A DNA stretch of 64,000 bases from Streptomyces caniferus (GCF_009811555.1 NZ_BLIN01000005.1:2117501-2181500), one strand, 5' to 3'. Positions 42,807 through 51,821 are shown, counted from the first letter of the stretch. Notes: generated by a model from the sequence alone, not told the origin. Numbers and translations are program-made.

Positions 42807-42868
42807 GGGGCCGGTCCGGCGGATCAGGAACGGGCAGGCCCTGATCCCTGATCCGCCGGACCGGCCCC
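42807..42868. terminator. 22-bp perfect hairpin downstream of the 505-residue gene
   Basis: Arms 42807-42828 and 42847-42868 are exact complements with an 18-nt loop. It lies 38 bp past the minus-strand stop at 42907 and before the phosphatase promoter, where it would insulate the latter. Confidence 0.85.
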
Positions 42869-42906
42869 GGGCGTGGCGGGTCCGCCCCGGCCGCGCCGGT
42901 GTCCGC

Positions 42907-44424
42907 TCAGCCGGACTGCCGCGAGCGCGCCTTGAACGCGGCCTTGCGGGCCTCCTTGGCGGCCTTCTTGTCCGGGTGCAGCCGGCCCATGGCCTCCAGG
43001 ACATCGGCGGTGGCCGGGTGGTCCACCCGCCAGGCCGTGTCGAAGAAGCCGCTGTGCTGCTCGGTCAGGCCCTGCACCAGGTCGCGCAGCTCGCCCGCGG
43101 CGTCCTCGTCGGCGCTGTCGAGCTGCGCCGCGATGGTGTCCACCGTCAGCCAGAAGATCATCTCCTGGGACGGTTCGGGGATGCCGGGCAGCGCGCGCTC
43201 GGCGAGCCAGACCCGGGCCAGGCCGCCGAGCTGCCGGTCGTCGAGCACGTCGCGCAGCGCGGCCTCGGCGTCCGGCGAGACCAGCGAGAGGGTCTGCTGG
43301 GCTGCCAGCCGGCGCCGCGGGGCGCGGTCGTCGTCGCCGCGGGCGGCGGCGAGCAGGTCCCGTGCGGCGTCCAGGGGCGTACGGGCGGCGAGCCACTGCT
43401 CGGACTCGGCCTGGGCGAGCGCCTCGGGGTAGTCGGGCAGCGCCTCCAGGAGGACGTCGGCGCCCTTGTCGGCGAGGTCGCCGACCGCCGGGGCGTGCAC
43501 CCCCGCGTCCAGCATCCGGGCGCGCACGGCGTAGACGCCGAGCGGGGTGAGGCGGACCAGGCCGTAGCGGGAGACGTCCTCGTCCGTCAGCGGCTCCGCG
43601 GCGGAGGCCGCCCCGGCGGACCCCGGGGAGAGGACCGTCTCGCCGTCCTCGTCCAGCTCCTCGATGAGCGCCTCGTCGACGGGCCGGTAGGCGACCAGAC
43701 CGATCGGCTCCAGCACCCGGAACTGGTCGTCCAGGCGCATCATCGCCTCGGAGACCTCTTCGAGGACGTCGTCGGTGGGCTCCTCCATATCGTCCGGGAC
43801 GATCATGGAGGCGGCCAGCGCGGGCAGCGGAACGTCCTGGTCGGGGCTCTCGTTCAGGGCCGTGAGCAGGTAGAGGTTGCCGAGGATGCCGTCCAGCAGC
43901 TCGGCCTCCTCCTCCGGGTTCCAGTCGATCGCGTCCAGATCGAGTTCGCCGCCCTCGGTGAGCTGGTCGGCGAGGTCGGCGAGGTCGGGCGCCGCCGCGT
44001 CGGCGAGCACCGTCTCCATGCCGCCGAGCCAGATGTCGAGGATGTCCTGCGGGCTGCCGGAGGTGAGCAGGCCCAGCTCCTCGCCGGGGGTGGCGGTGCC
44101 GGCGGCGGCATCGTCGGGGAGGTCGGCGCCGTCCTCGCCGTCGGCGGTCTCCTCGATCTCCACGAGTCCGGTGTCCACCGCCAGCTGCCAGGCCTCGGCG
44201 GTGTAGGCGGCGCCGTCCTCGTCGCCGGCCAGGCCGAGGTGCTCGGTGGCGGCGGCCAGCGGCTCGTCGAGGATCTGGCCGCCGACGCCGACCGCGACGC
44301 CCCGCTCGGCCCAGCGGGCGAGCTTCGCGGCGCGGGCCAGCAGGGGGGCGCTCAGCGCGTCCCGGGCCAGTTCCGCTTCGGAGTGCAGCCGCACCGGCGG
44401 CAGGGTGGGGCGGTCTGCGGACAT
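42907..44424 (-). CDS. Acidic hypothetical protein, paralogue of the left-edge gene
   Basis: I do not recognise a characterised family for this 505-residue, soluble, strongly acidic protein. It is mostly helical by composition, with Asp/Glu-rich segments at about 90-230. The C-terminus ends in a basic KKAAKEARKAAFKARSR tail. Shared stretches with the gene at 1-1274 (AKLARWAER, LTPLG, WLAARTPLDAARDLLAAARG) show the two are related. The start ATG 44424 is well supported by homologous alignment at the N-terminus. Confidence 0.8.
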   Translation of the reverse strand: MSADRPTLPPVRLHSEAELARDALSAPLLARAAKLARWAERGVAVGVGGQILDEPLAAATEHLGLAGDEDGAAYTAEAWQLAVDTGLVEIEETADGEDGADLPDDAAAGTATPGEELGLLTSGSPQDILDIWLGGMETVLADAAAPDLADLADQLTEGGELDLDAIDWNPEEEAELLDGILGNLYLLTALNESPDQDVPLPALAASMIVPDDMEEPTDDVLEEVSEAMMRLDDQFRVLEPIGLVAYRPVDEALIEELDEDGETVLSPGSAGAASAAEPLTDEDVSRYGLVRLTPLGVYAVRARMLDAGVHAPAVGDLADKGADVLLEALPDYPEALAQAESEQWLAARTPLDAARDLLAAARGDDDRAPRRRLAAQQTLSLVSPDAEAALRDVLDDRQLGGLARVWLAERALPGIPEPSQEMIFWLTVDTIAAQLDSADEDAAGELRDLVQGLTEQHSGFFDTAWRVDHPATADVLEAMGRLHPDKKAAKEARKAAFKARSRQSG

Positions 44425-44452
44425 CGGGTGTTCAGCTCCTCGGACGGACTAC

Positions 44453-44484
44453 GGCTGGGGGTACCTCCCAGCGGTAGCTGGGGC
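44453..44484 (+). repeat. Short interspersed repeat, copy 3
   Basis: GGCTGGGGG, TACCTCCCA, GCGGTAGC, TGGGGCAG: an imperfect palindrome matching copies at 25606 and 36213. It lies upstream of the 505-residue gene. Confidence 0.6.
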
Positions 44485-44681
44485 AGTGCGCCGACCAAGC
44501 GTAGACGGAATTCCCCGTAACTCGGACGGTTCACCCACCCGTCCCCTCCCGGTCACCAAGAGAAGCTTGACAACTCCCCTGCGTGCACAAGAGATTGACG
44601 CAGATCGACGCGCGTAGCGCGCGCCGCTCCGGCTCCGCACGCACATTCATCTGCCACCCCCCATATCCCTCGGAGGCATGC

Positions 44682-46520
44682 ATGCCGTCCCGTCGTTCGC
44701 TCCGCAAACCGGTCACCGTCAGCGCGGTGGTCTGCGCCGCCCTGGCCGGCGGACTGCTCACCGCCACCCAGTCCGCCTCGGCGGCCGGTGCCCGGATCCA
44801 CGACATCCAGGGCAGCACCCGAATATCCCCGCTGGCCGGACAGCAGGTCAGCGAGGTGCCCGGCACGGTCACCGCGATCCGGTCGTTCGGCTCGGCGCGT
44901 GGTTTCTGGGTGCAGGACCCGCAGCCCGACAAGAACCCCGCCACCAGCGAGGCGGTCTTCGTCTTCACCGGAAAGGAGACGCCGAAGGTCGCCGTCGGCG
45001 ACGCGCTCACCTTCTCCGGCACGGTCAGTGAGTACTACCCGGGCGGCAAGGACGCCGGTCTGCAGTCCGTCACCGAGATCACCGGCGCGACCTGGACGGT
45101 GAACTCCTCCGGCGCCCCGGTGCCGGCCGCCTTCAAGCTCAACCCGTCCTCGGTGCCGAACCGTTACGCCCCTGCCGCGGGCGGCAAGAGCATCGAGTCG
45201 CTGAAGCTGCGCCCCACGTCGTACGCCCTGGACCGCTACGAGTCGCTGGAGGGCATGCGGGTCTCGGTCTCGCGCGCCCCGGTCGTCGGCCCGACCAACA
45301 GCTACCACGAGCTGTGGGTGACCGCCGAGCCCCGCCACCAGCGCACGGCCCGCGGCGGCACGCTCTACCGCTCGTACGCGGACCCCAACGGCGGCCGGAT
45401 CAAGGTGGCGTCGCTGATCCCGTTCTCCCAGCAGCCGTTCCCGGTGGCCGATGTCGGCCAGACGCTGGCCGGCACCACCGCCGGCCCGCTGGACTACGAC
45501 AACTTCGGCGGCTACACCCTGCAGGCCACCGAGCTGGGCAAGGCCACCGGCGAAAGCCCCGCGTCGGAGACCACCCGCAAGCAGAAGTCCGACGAGCTGG
45601 CGGTGGCCACCTACAACGTCGAGAACCTCTCCCCCGCCACCCCGCAGGCCAAGTTCGACCGGCTGGCGAAGGCGCTGGTGCAGAACCTGTCCTCGCCCGA
45701 TGTCGTGGCGCTGGAGGAGGTCCAGGACGACAGCGGCCCCAAGGACAACGGGGTGGTCACCGCCGGGGAGACCCTCAAGAAGCTGACCGACGCCATCAAG
45801 GCGGCCGGCGGTCCCGCGTACGAGTGGCGGCAGATCGACCCCGCCAACGACCAGGACGGCGGCCAGCCCGGCGGCAACATCCGGACGGCGTTCCTGTTCA
45901 ACCCCGACCGGGCGTCCTTCACGGACATCAAGGGCGGCGACGCCACCACCCCGGTGAAGGTGGTCGACGACCACGGCAAGGCCACGCTGTCCGCCTCCCC
46001 CGGCCGGATCGCGCCCGCCGACGAGGCGTGGAAGAGCAGCCGCAAGCCCCTGGTCGGGCAGTTCTCCGCGAAGAGCCGCCCCGGCAGCCGGGTGTTCGTG
46101 ATCGCCAACCACTTCAACTCCAAGGGCGGCGACCAGGGCCTGGACAGCCGTTTCCAGCCGCCGGCCCGGACCTCCGAGACCCAGCGCACCGCGCAGGCCC
46201 GGCTGGTCAATGCCTTCGTCAAGGACCTGCTGGCCAAGGACCCGAAGGCCGGTGTCGTGGTGGCCGGTGACCTCAACGACTACGAGTTCTCACCGGCGCT
46301 GAAGAACCTCACCGCCGGGGGTGTGCTCACCGACCAGGTCCGCCGGCTGCCCGCCGCGGAGCGCTACGGCTATGTCTACAACGGCAATTCGCAGGTGCTG
46401 GACCACATGCTCACCAGCCGTCCGCTGACCCGGGCCGACTACGACATCGTGCACGTCAACGCCGAGTACGCCGACCAGGCCAGCGACCACGATCCGCAGG
46501 TGCTGCGCATCAAGCCGTAA
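44682..46520 (+). CDS. Secreted endonuclease/exonuclease/phosphatase-family protein
   Basis: This 612-residue protein has a signal peptide (ending near SASAAG), a beta-rich OB-like region and a C-terminal EEP nuclease domain: VATYNVENLS, ALEEVQDD, ANHFNSKGGDQG, AGDLNDYEF and SDHDPQV. EEP enzymes are Mg-dependent nucleases or phosphodiesterases; with the N-terminal part this looks like an extracellular nuclease of the ExeM/YhcR type. ATG 44682 follows GGAGG by five bases. Secreted nucleic-acid breakdown beside a phosphatase gene suggests phosphate scavenging. Confidence 0.88.
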   Translation: MPSRRSLRKPVTVSAVVCAALAGGLLTATQSASAAGARIHDIQGSTRISPLAGQQVSEVPGTVTAIRSFGSARGFWVQDPQPDKNPATSEAVFVFTGKETPKVAVGDALTFSGTVSEYYPGGKDAGLQSVTEITGATWTVNSSGAPVPAAFKLNPSSVPNRYAPAAGGKSIESLKLRPTSYALDRYESLEGMRVSVSRAPVVGPTNSYHELWVTAEPRHQRTARGGTLYRSYADPNGGRIKVASLIPFSQQPFPVADVGQTLAGTTAGPLDYDNFGGYTLQATELGKATGESPASETTRKQKSDELAVATYNVENLSPATPQAKFDRLAKALVQNLSSPDVVALEEVQDDSGPKDNGVVTAGETLKKLTDAIKAAGGPAYEWRQIDPANDQDGGQPGGNIRTAFLFNPDRASFTDIKGGDATTPVKVVDDHGKATLSASPGRIAPADEAWKSSRKPLVGQFSAKSRPGSRVFVIANHFNSKGGDQGLDSRFQPPARTSETQRTAQARLVNAFVKDLLAKDPKAGVVVAGDLNDYEFSPALKNLTAGGVLTDQVRRLPAAERYGYVYNGNSQVLDHMLTSRPLTRADYDIVHVNAEYADQASDHDPQVLRIKP

Positions 46521-46644
46521 CCGGCGGCACATCACCCCGTGTGACACTCCCGTCACTCTCCTGGCCCACGCCGGGGGGCCAACTGCCGCGGGGGGTGCGG
46601 TACTGGGGATGTAAGAACCATTCGGCGAGACATAGGGAGTCATC

Positions 46645-46794
46645 ATGCCGAAGTCCCAGAACCGTAAGTCGGGCAACAAGGACCGTGCCGCCGAGCGGCG
46701 CACCGACCAGCGGAAGCCGAAGTCGTCGGAGGAGTCCGCAGCCGAGCGGACCCAGGACCTGAAGCGTTCGCGGAATGGCCTGACTGGCGCGTGA
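46645..46794 (+). CDS. 49-residue basic, charged small protein
   Basis: ATG 46645 has AGGGAG upstream. The product (MPKSQNRKSGNKDRAAERR at the start) is rich in Lys, Arg, Glu and Ser with no hydrophobic core, so probably disordered. Third positions follow the coding bias, and I recall similar tiny proteins in many Streptomyces. Function unknown. A hairpin follows. Confidence 0.65.
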   Translation: MPKSQNRKSGNKDRAAERRTDQRKPKSSEESAAERTQDLKRSRNGLTGA

Positions 46795-46811
46795 TGGGCC
46801 TGTGATGCCCG

Positions 46812-46845
46812 AGCGGCCGTCGCACCGTAAGGCGCGGCGGCCGCT
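46812..46845 (+). terminator. Hairpin after the 49-residue ORF
   Basis: AGCGGCCG (46812-46819) and CGGCCGCT (46838-46845) pair perfectly around an 18-nt loop, 18 bp after the stop. Confidence 0.55.
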
Positions 46846-46918
46846 TCGCGTTCCTACCCCCGCGCTGGACGTAGCGCTGCTTAATAAATCAGCCAGCACA
46901 ACTAAGTGGACGTGAAAT

Positions 46919-47911
46919 ATGAGGCGCCCCCAGACTCCTGGCATGGAGACCATGCCCGCCCCCCTCGCACCCCCGGTCGCCGCACCGCCCTTCGGCCGTA
47001 CCGCGACCGCCATGATCACCCCGTTCACCGACGACGGAGCGCTCGACACCGAGGGCGCCCAGCGGCTCGCCACCCGTCTCGTCGACGACGGCGGCTGCGA
47101 CGGGCTGGTGTTGAGCGGCACCACCGGGGAGGCCCCGACGACCTCGGACGCCGAGAAGGAGGCCCTGCTGCGGGCCGTGGTCGAGGCCGTGGGCGACCGG
47201 GCACGGATCACCGCCGGGGTCGGCACCCACGACACCCGGCACTCCGTCGCGCTGGCCCGCAGCGCCGAACGGGCAGGCGCACACGGCCTGTTGGTGGTCA
47301 CGCCGTATTACTCACGGCCCACCCAGGAGTCCGTCGCCCACCACCTGCGCACGGTCGCGGACGCCACCGGACTGCCGGTGATGCTCTACGACATCCCGGG
47401 CCGCACCGGCACCGCGCTGGCCACCGGGACGCTGCTGCGGCTGGCCGCCCATCCGCGGATCGCGGCGGTCAAGGACTGTGCCTACGACCCGCTGAAGTCC
47501 GCGAAGGTGCTGGCCGCGACGGGCCTGGCCTACTACGCGGGCTGCGACGAACAGATCCTGCCGCTCCGCGCGCTCGGCGGCGCCGGCTGTATCAGCACCG
47601 CCGCCAATGCCGCGCCGCGGGCGGTGCGCGCCGTACTCGACGCCTTCGACGCCGGCGACACGGCCGAGGCGACCCGCCGTCAGCTCGCGCTGGTCCCGCT
47701 CATCGAGGCGATGACAGGCGGCGAGGCCCCGGGCACGGTCACCTCGAAGGCGCTGCTGAACCACCTCGGACTGCCCGCCGGACCGGTCCGCGGACCGCTG
47801 CTGGCGGCGGACGCCGAACTCACCAGCCGGCTGGTGGACGCGCTGCGGACGACCCTGGACCGGACTGCGGACGGGGATACTGCTGCGGTGCCTGCGGCTG
47901 TCCCTGGCTAG
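46919..47911 (+). CDS. dapA: 4-hydroxy-tetrahydrodipicolinate synthase (DapA paralogue)
   Basis: This 330-residue class I aldolase condenses pyruvate with aspartate semialdehyde in lysine/diaminopimelate synthesis. It has SGTTGEAPT (66-74), TPYY (Tyr130/131), YDIPGRTG with Arg162 and Schiff-base Lys185 in AVKDCAYD. Streptomyces carry more than one DapA-like gene; this may be a secondary copy. ATGs at 46943 and 46952 are alternative starts. The last 92 bp overlap the EI24 gene on the other strand. Confidence 0.85.
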   Translation: MRRPQTPGMETMPAPLAPPVAAPPFGRTATAMITPFTDDGALDTEGAQRLATRLVDDGGCDGLVLSGTTGEAPTTSDAEKEALLRAVVEAVGDRARITAGVGTHDTRHSVALARSAERAGAHGLLVVTPYYSRPTQESVAHHLRTVADATGLPVMLYDIPGRTGTALATGTLLRLAAHPRIAAVKDCAYDPLKSAKVLAATGLAYYAGCDEQILPLRALGGAGCISTAANAAPRAVRAVLDAFDAGDTAEATRRQLALVPLIEAMTGGEAPGTVTSKALLNHLGLPAGPVRGPLLAADAELTSRLVDALRTTLDRTADGDTAAVPAAVPG

Positions 47912-48770
47912 CGGGGAACGGTGCGGGGGCCGGCCCGAAGCCGCCCGGCGCGCCCGGCTGCCCGTACGGCACACCGGCGGCCGGGCCCTGGGCTGCCGCA
48001 CCCTCGCCCCCGCCCGGGGCGGGCGGCTCGTCCTCGTCCGCCATCAGGTCGCGCACCAGCAGCGTCGCGCCGGCCACCGCACCCGGCATCAGCACGACCG
48101 CGACGAACGGGATCAGGAACAGCAGCACGACCGGGGTGCCGAAGCCGACCGCGAGCCCCTTGCGGCCCCGCAGCAGCCGCAGCCGCTCCCGCACCGGAAC
48201 GTCCCGGCGCTGCATGGCCACCGAGGTGAGCTCGACGGCGAGGAAGAAGCCGGAGACGCAGAAGCCGATCGCGGGGATCACGGTCTGCCCGACGAAGGGC
48301 ACGAACCCGAGCACGAACAGCAGGATCCCGAAGCCGGCGGCCCGCAGCAGCACATGGACGCTGTCCCGCAGGGCGATCCAGATCTCCTGCCACAGCGGAC
48401 GGCCCGGGGACGGCGGGCAGTGTCCCTCGGACTCCTCGACCTTCTCCGACAGCGACTCGTAGAAGGGGTCGCCGATCAGCAGCGTGACGGCGGTGAACGT
48501 CAGCACCGACAGCATCAGCCCGCCGGCGAACAGCAGCGCCACGAACACCCCGCGCAGCAGCCCCTGCCAGGGCGAGCCCCAGCCGTCGGCGAACGGCGTC
48601 GCCCAGGCCGCGATGTCGCCGGACCAGAGGGCGAGCACGGTCAGCACCGCCGCGTACAGCACCAGGGCGATCAGCGCCGGAATCAGCCCGAATCCCCACC
48701 ACCGGCCGTGCTGGGCGACCCAGCGCTGCCCCTTGCCCAGATACCGCATCCCCGCTACAAGATCACGCAT
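47820..48770 (-). CDS. EI24-domain membrane protein
   Basis: This 316-residue protein has four to five hydrophobic helices in residues 20-240 and the EI24/CysZ-like signature LIGDPFYESLSEKVEE. In bacteria the family includes sulfate-permease-like CysZ proteins, but many members are uncharacterised. The last 70 residues are a Pro/Gly/Gln-rich tail, part of which overlaps the dapA 3' end. ATG 48770 was chosen because the frame upstream is low-complexity. Confidence 0.82.
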   Translation of the reverse strand: MRDLVAGMRYLGKGQRWVAQHGRWWGFGLIPALIALVLYAAVLTVLALWSGDIAAWATPFADGWGSPWQGLLRGVFVALLFAGGLMLSVLTFTAVTLLIGDPFYESLSEKVEESEGHCPPSPGRPLWQEIWIALRDSVHVLLRAAGFGILLFVLGFVPFVGQTVIPAIGFCVSGFFLAVELTSVAMQRRDVPVRERLRLLRGRKGLAVGFGTPVVLLFLIPFVAVVLMPGAVAGATLLVRDLMADEDEPPAPGGGEGAAAQGPAAGVPYGQPGAPGGFGPAPAPFPASQGQPQAPQQYPRPQSGPGSSAARPPAGW

Positions 48771-48832
48771 ACCGCACAGCCTATCGGCGCCGGGTGCGAG
48801 CGGGGACCGGGGCGGTACGGAGCGACAGCCGA

Positions 48833-48864
48833 AGCGGCCCGGCGGATGTCCCCGCCGGGCCGCT
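48833..48864 (-). terminator. Terminator after dapD
   Basis: A perfect 13-bp stem (48833-48845 and 48852-48864, 6-nt loop) lies 66 bp downstream of the dapD stop. Confidence 0.75.
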
Positions 48865-48929
48865 GACGCTGCCGTGCACGGTCGGCCGCGCACCGTCGGT
48901 GGTGCCACGGCCGGCCGTGGGTCGTGCGC

Positions 48930-49925
48930 TCAGTTGTGGCTGTGCAGCACCTCGTTGAGGCCGCCCCAGGTCGCCTTGTTCGGACGGGCCTCGACGGTGC
49001 CGGTGGTGGAGTTGCGGCGGAAGAGGATGTTGTCCGCGCCGGAGAGCTCCAGGGCCTTGACGATCTGGCCGTCGGGCAGCGTGACGCGGGTACCGGCGGT
49101 CACGTACAGCCCGGCCTCGACGACGCACTCGTCGCCGAGCGCGATGCCGATGCCCGACTCGGCGCCCAGCAGGCAGCGCTCACCGATGGAGATGATCTGC
49201 TTGCCGCCGCCCGAGAGGGTGCCCATGGTGGAGGCGCCGCCGCCGATGTCGGAGCCGTCGCCGACGACCACGCCCGCGCTGATCCGGCCCTCGACCATGG
49301 AGGTGCCCAGGGTCCCGGCGTTGAAGTTGACGAAGCCCTCGTGCATGACGGTGGTGCCGGCCGCGAGGTGCGCGCCCAGGCGCACCCGGTCGGCGTCCGC
49401 GATCCGCACCCCGGCGGGCGCGACGTAGTCGGTCATCCGCGGGAACTTGTCGATGCTGGTGACCTGGAGGTGCAGCCCCTCGGCGCGGGCGTTCAGCCGC
49501 ACCGTCTCCACCTGGTCGACGGCGACCGGGCCCAGCGAGGACCAGGCGACGTTGGACAGCAGCCCGAAGAGGCCCTCCAGGTTCTGCCCGTGCGGCGTGA
49601 CCAGCCGGTGGCTGAGCAGGTGGAGGCGCAGGTAGGCATCGTGCGCGTCCAGCGGCTTGTCGTCGAGGGAGGCGATGACCGTACGGACGGCGACGACCTC
49701 GACATCACGGACCGGGTCGGGGCCGATCGCCTTGAGCACGGCGGCGCCCAGCAGTTCGGTGGCGCGCTCGTCGTCGAGGTGCTCGGTGCCGGCCGGGCCG
49801 GGCGCACCGATCAGCTCGGGCGCCGGGAACCAGGTGTCGAGAACGGTGCCGTCGGAGGTGACGGTGGCGAGCCCGGCGGCGACGGCGCCGGTCGTACGGG
49901 AAGCGGAAACAGCAGCATCGGTCAT
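48930..49925 (-). CDS. dapD: Tetrahydrodipicolinate N-succinyltransferase
   Basis: This 331-residue left-handed beta-helix enzyme succinylates tetrahydrodipicolinate in the DAP/lysine pathway. It is the long actinobacterial DapD: an N-terminal domain, then hexapeptide repeats ([53 protein letters not shown]) and [15 protein letters not shown]. It is close to a dapA paralogue but on the opposite strand. Confidence 0.94.
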   Translation of the reverse strand: MTDAAVSASRTTGAVAAGLATVTSDGTVLDTWFPAPELIGAPGPAGTEHLDDERATELLGAAVLKAIGPDPVRDVEVVAVRTVIASLDDKPLDAHDAYLRLHLLSHRLVTPHGQNLEGLFGLLSNVAWSSLGPVAVDQVETVRLNARAEGLHLQVTSIDKFPRMTDYVAPAGVRIADADRVRLGAHLAAGTTVMHEGFVNFNAGTLGTSMVEGRISAGVVVGDGSDIGGGASTMGTLSGGGKQIISIGERCLLGAESGIGIALGDECVVEAGLYVTAGTRVTLPDGQIVKALELSGADNILFRRNSTTGTVEARPNKATWGGLNEVLHSHN

Positions 49926-50037
49926 GTCCGAAACCTAACCGGAGGGCGCCCGTGGAGGCGAACCGGTCTCAGCGGTCGGGCCGGGCAGTACGGCTCCTTC
50001 GCAGGACCGCCGGGGCTCGTACGACGGCCGGTCCTGC

Positions 50038-50577
50038 TCAGCCCAGCACCCCGGCCAGCCCGGCCCGCACCGCCTCGGGGTCGAAGGGCTGCCCGGTCAG
50101 CAGATGCTGCAACACCAGCCCGTCGGTGAGGGCCACCACCGTCCGCGCCGTGCGCACATCACCGATCCGTTGTCCGAGCAGCCGCACCATCTCGTCCAGG
50201 CACTCGGCGGCGATCGGCCGCACCGCCTCGTGCCGCAGCGCCGCCAGATACAGCTCGTACTCCAGCTCCATCCGCCTGCGGTCACCGGCCAGCGTGTCCT
50301 CGACCAGCCTCGCGACCTCCTCCGCGAGCGGTGCCGCCGGGTCGATCCCGTCGACCCAGCGTGCGAAGTCGGCCAGGCACACGACGTTGGACTGCCGCAG
50401 CGCGGCGACCAGCAGCTCGTCCAGGGACGCGAAGTGGTACGTGGTCGAGCCGAGCGGCACATCCGCCGCGGCGGCCACGGCGCGGTGGCTGAGCCCGGCG
50501 ATCCCGCGCTCACCGACCACGGCGATCGCCGCGTCGATGATCCGCTGCCGCCGGTCCGGGTCGTAGCGCCGGGCCAT
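50038..50577 (-). CDS. TetR-family regulator of the SMR transporter
   Basis: This 179-residue regulator has the TetR N-terminal HTH (RRQRIIDAAIAVVGERGIAGLSHRAVAAAADVPLGSTTYHF) and a helical ligand-binding C-terminus. Its ATG overlaps the stop of the SMR gene by one base (TGATG), so both share one transcript and it probably represses its own operon. Confidence 0.9.
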   Translation of the reverse strand: MARRYDPDRRQRIIDAAIAVVGERGIAGLSHRAVAAAADVPLGSTTYHFASLDELLVAALRQSNVVCLADFARWVDGIDPAAPLAEEVARLVEDTLAGDRRRMELEYELYLAALRHEAVRPIAAECLDEMVRLLGQRIGDVRTARTVVALTDGLVLQHLLTGQPFDPEAVRAGLAGVLG

Positions 50578-50897
50578 CAGTGCGCCCCGTCCAGATTCAG
50601 CACCACGACCCCGGCGATGACCAGCAGCACCCCGAGGATCTTGAGCGCACTGGCGCTCTCCCCCAGGAAGACCATCCCGATCGCGGCGATCAGCGCGGTT
50701 CCGATGCCCGCCCAGATGGCGTAGGCGGTGCCGACGCTCATCGTCCTGAGCGTCTGCGCGAGGAGGAAGAAGGCGAGGAGGTAGCCCGCCGCGGTGTACA
50801 GCGACGGCCACAGCTTGCTGAAGCCGTCGCTGTACTTCATCGCGGTGGTCGCGAGCACCTCGGACAGGATCGCGCCGGCGAGCATCAGATAGGCCAT
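50577..50897 (-). CDS. Small multidrug resistance (SMR/EmrE-type) efflux protein
   Basis: This 106-residue protein has four helices and SMR landmarks: the membrane-embedded Glu in GAILSEVLATTAMK, YAIWAGIGTA and LGESASALKILGVLLVIAGVV. It works as a dimer exporting cationic compounds or guanidinium with protons. Start ATG 50897; the open frame begins six codons upstream. Two direct repeats cover the start and the region before it. Confidence 0.9.
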   Translation of the reverse strand: MAYLMLAGAILSEVLATTAMKYSDGFSKLWPSLYTAAGYLLAFFLLAQTLRTMSVGTAYAIWAGIGTALIAAIGMVFLGESASALKILGVLLVIAGVVVLNLDGAH

Positions 50898-50934
50898 GCG
50901 TACGAGCGTACACAACGTTGCGTACGGGCGTACA
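50897..50934 (-). promoter_or_regulatory. Direct repeat, candidate TetR operator
   Basis: On the plus strand TGCGTACGAGCGTACA (50897-50912) recurs as TGCGTACGGGCGTACA (50919-50934), one mismatch, period 22 bp. Each unit is partly palindromic. It covers the SMR start and promoter, the right place for autorepression. Confidence 0.55.
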
Positions 50935-50966
50935 TATCCCTGCGGTGCGCGTCCCGGACGCCGAAA

Positions 50967-51006
50967 ACGGCCGTGCCCGCCAGTGGTGGCTGGCGGGCAC
51001 GGCCGT
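50967..51006. terminator. Terminator after the suf operon
   Basis: A perfect 17-bp stem (50967-50983 and 50990-51006, 6-nt loop) lies 18 bp past the stop of the last suf gene. Confidence 0.9.
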
Positions 51007-51024
51007 ATCGCTCGGGAGATCTCG

Positions 51025-51366
51025 TCAGACGTTGAAGCCCAGCGCGCGGAGCTGCTCGCGGCCGTCGTCGGTGATCTTGTCCGGGCCCCACGGGGGCATC
51101 CAGACCCAGTTGATCTTCAGTTCGTTGACGATGCCGTCCGTGGCGGACTTCGCCTGGTCCTCGATGACGTCGGTCAGCGGGCAGGCCGCGGAGGTCAGCG
51201 TCATGTCGATGGTGGCGATGTTGGCGTCGTCGACGTGAATGCCGTAGATCAGCCCCAGGTTGACGACGTCGATGCCCAGCTCGGGGTCCACGACGTCGTA
51301 CAGCGCCTCGCGGACCTCTTCCTCCGAGGCCGGCTTGGTGGTGGTGGTGGTCGGGGTGTCGGTCAT
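51025..51366 (-). CDS. sufT: MIP18/DUF59-family Fe-S assembly protein (SufT-like)
   Basis: This 113-residue protein has VVDPELGIDVVNLGLIYGI and TSAACPLTDVI, typical of the MIP18/SufT family that helps deliver Fe-S clusters to target enzymes. The conserved Cys in AACPLT is present. It overlaps sufU by 4 bp (ATGA) and is the last suf gene. Confidence 0.9.
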   Translation of the reverse strand: MTDTPTTTTTKPASEEEVREALYDVVDPELGIDVVNLGLIYGIHVDDANIATIDMTLTSAACPLTDVIEDQAKSATDGIVNELKINWVWMPPWGPDKITDDGREQLRALGFNV

Positions 51367-51821
51367 GCGGTCTTCGCCTCCTCGGAGAGGGCCTTGGCCG
51401 TGGCGTCCTTCCAGGCCATCCAGCTGAGCAGCGCGCACTTCACGCGCGCCGGGTACTTCGAGACACCGGCGAACGCCACCGCGTCCTCCAGCACCTCCTC
51501 CATGGCGTCATCCGGCTCGACCTGCCCCTTGGACTGCATCAGCTCCAGGAACGTCTCCTGGATCTTCTGCGCCTCGCCGAGCTCCTTGCCGACCAGGAGG
51601 TCGTTGAGCACCGACGCGCTGGCCTGGCTGATGGAGCAGCCCTGGCCCTCGTAGGACACATCCTCAATCGTCGCGCCGTCGAGCCGCACGCGCAGCGTGA
51701 TCTCGTCGCCGCAGGTGGGGTTGACGTGGTGCACCTCGGCGTCGCCGTCCCGAAGACCGCGCCCGTGCGGGTGCTTGTAGTGGTCCAGGATGACGTCCTG
51801 GTACATGGAATCCAGCTTCAC
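51363..51821 (-). CDS. sufU: SufU zinc-dependent sulfur transfer protein
   Basis: This 152-residue NifU/IscU-like protein has the three zinc-ligand cysteines Cys37 (NPTCGDE, with Asp39), Cys62 (GQGCSIS) and Cys129 (VKCALL), plus the insertion that separates SufU from IscU. SufU accepts persulfide sulfur from SufS. It starts 54 bp after sufS. Confidence 0.95.
   Translation of the reverse strand: MKLDSMYQDVILDHYKHPHGRGLRDGDAEVHHVNPTCGDEITLRVRLDGATIEDVSYEGQGCSISQASASVLNDLLVGKELGEAQKIQETFLELMQSKGQVEPDDAMEEVLEDAVAFAGVSKYPARVKCALLSWMAWKDATAKALSEEAKTA

Noticed and set aside
40192..44520. 1442-codon plus-strand open frame
   Set aside because: Antisense to the PhoX and 505-residue genes; low-complexity Gly/Val/Leu/Arg sequence without a family match.
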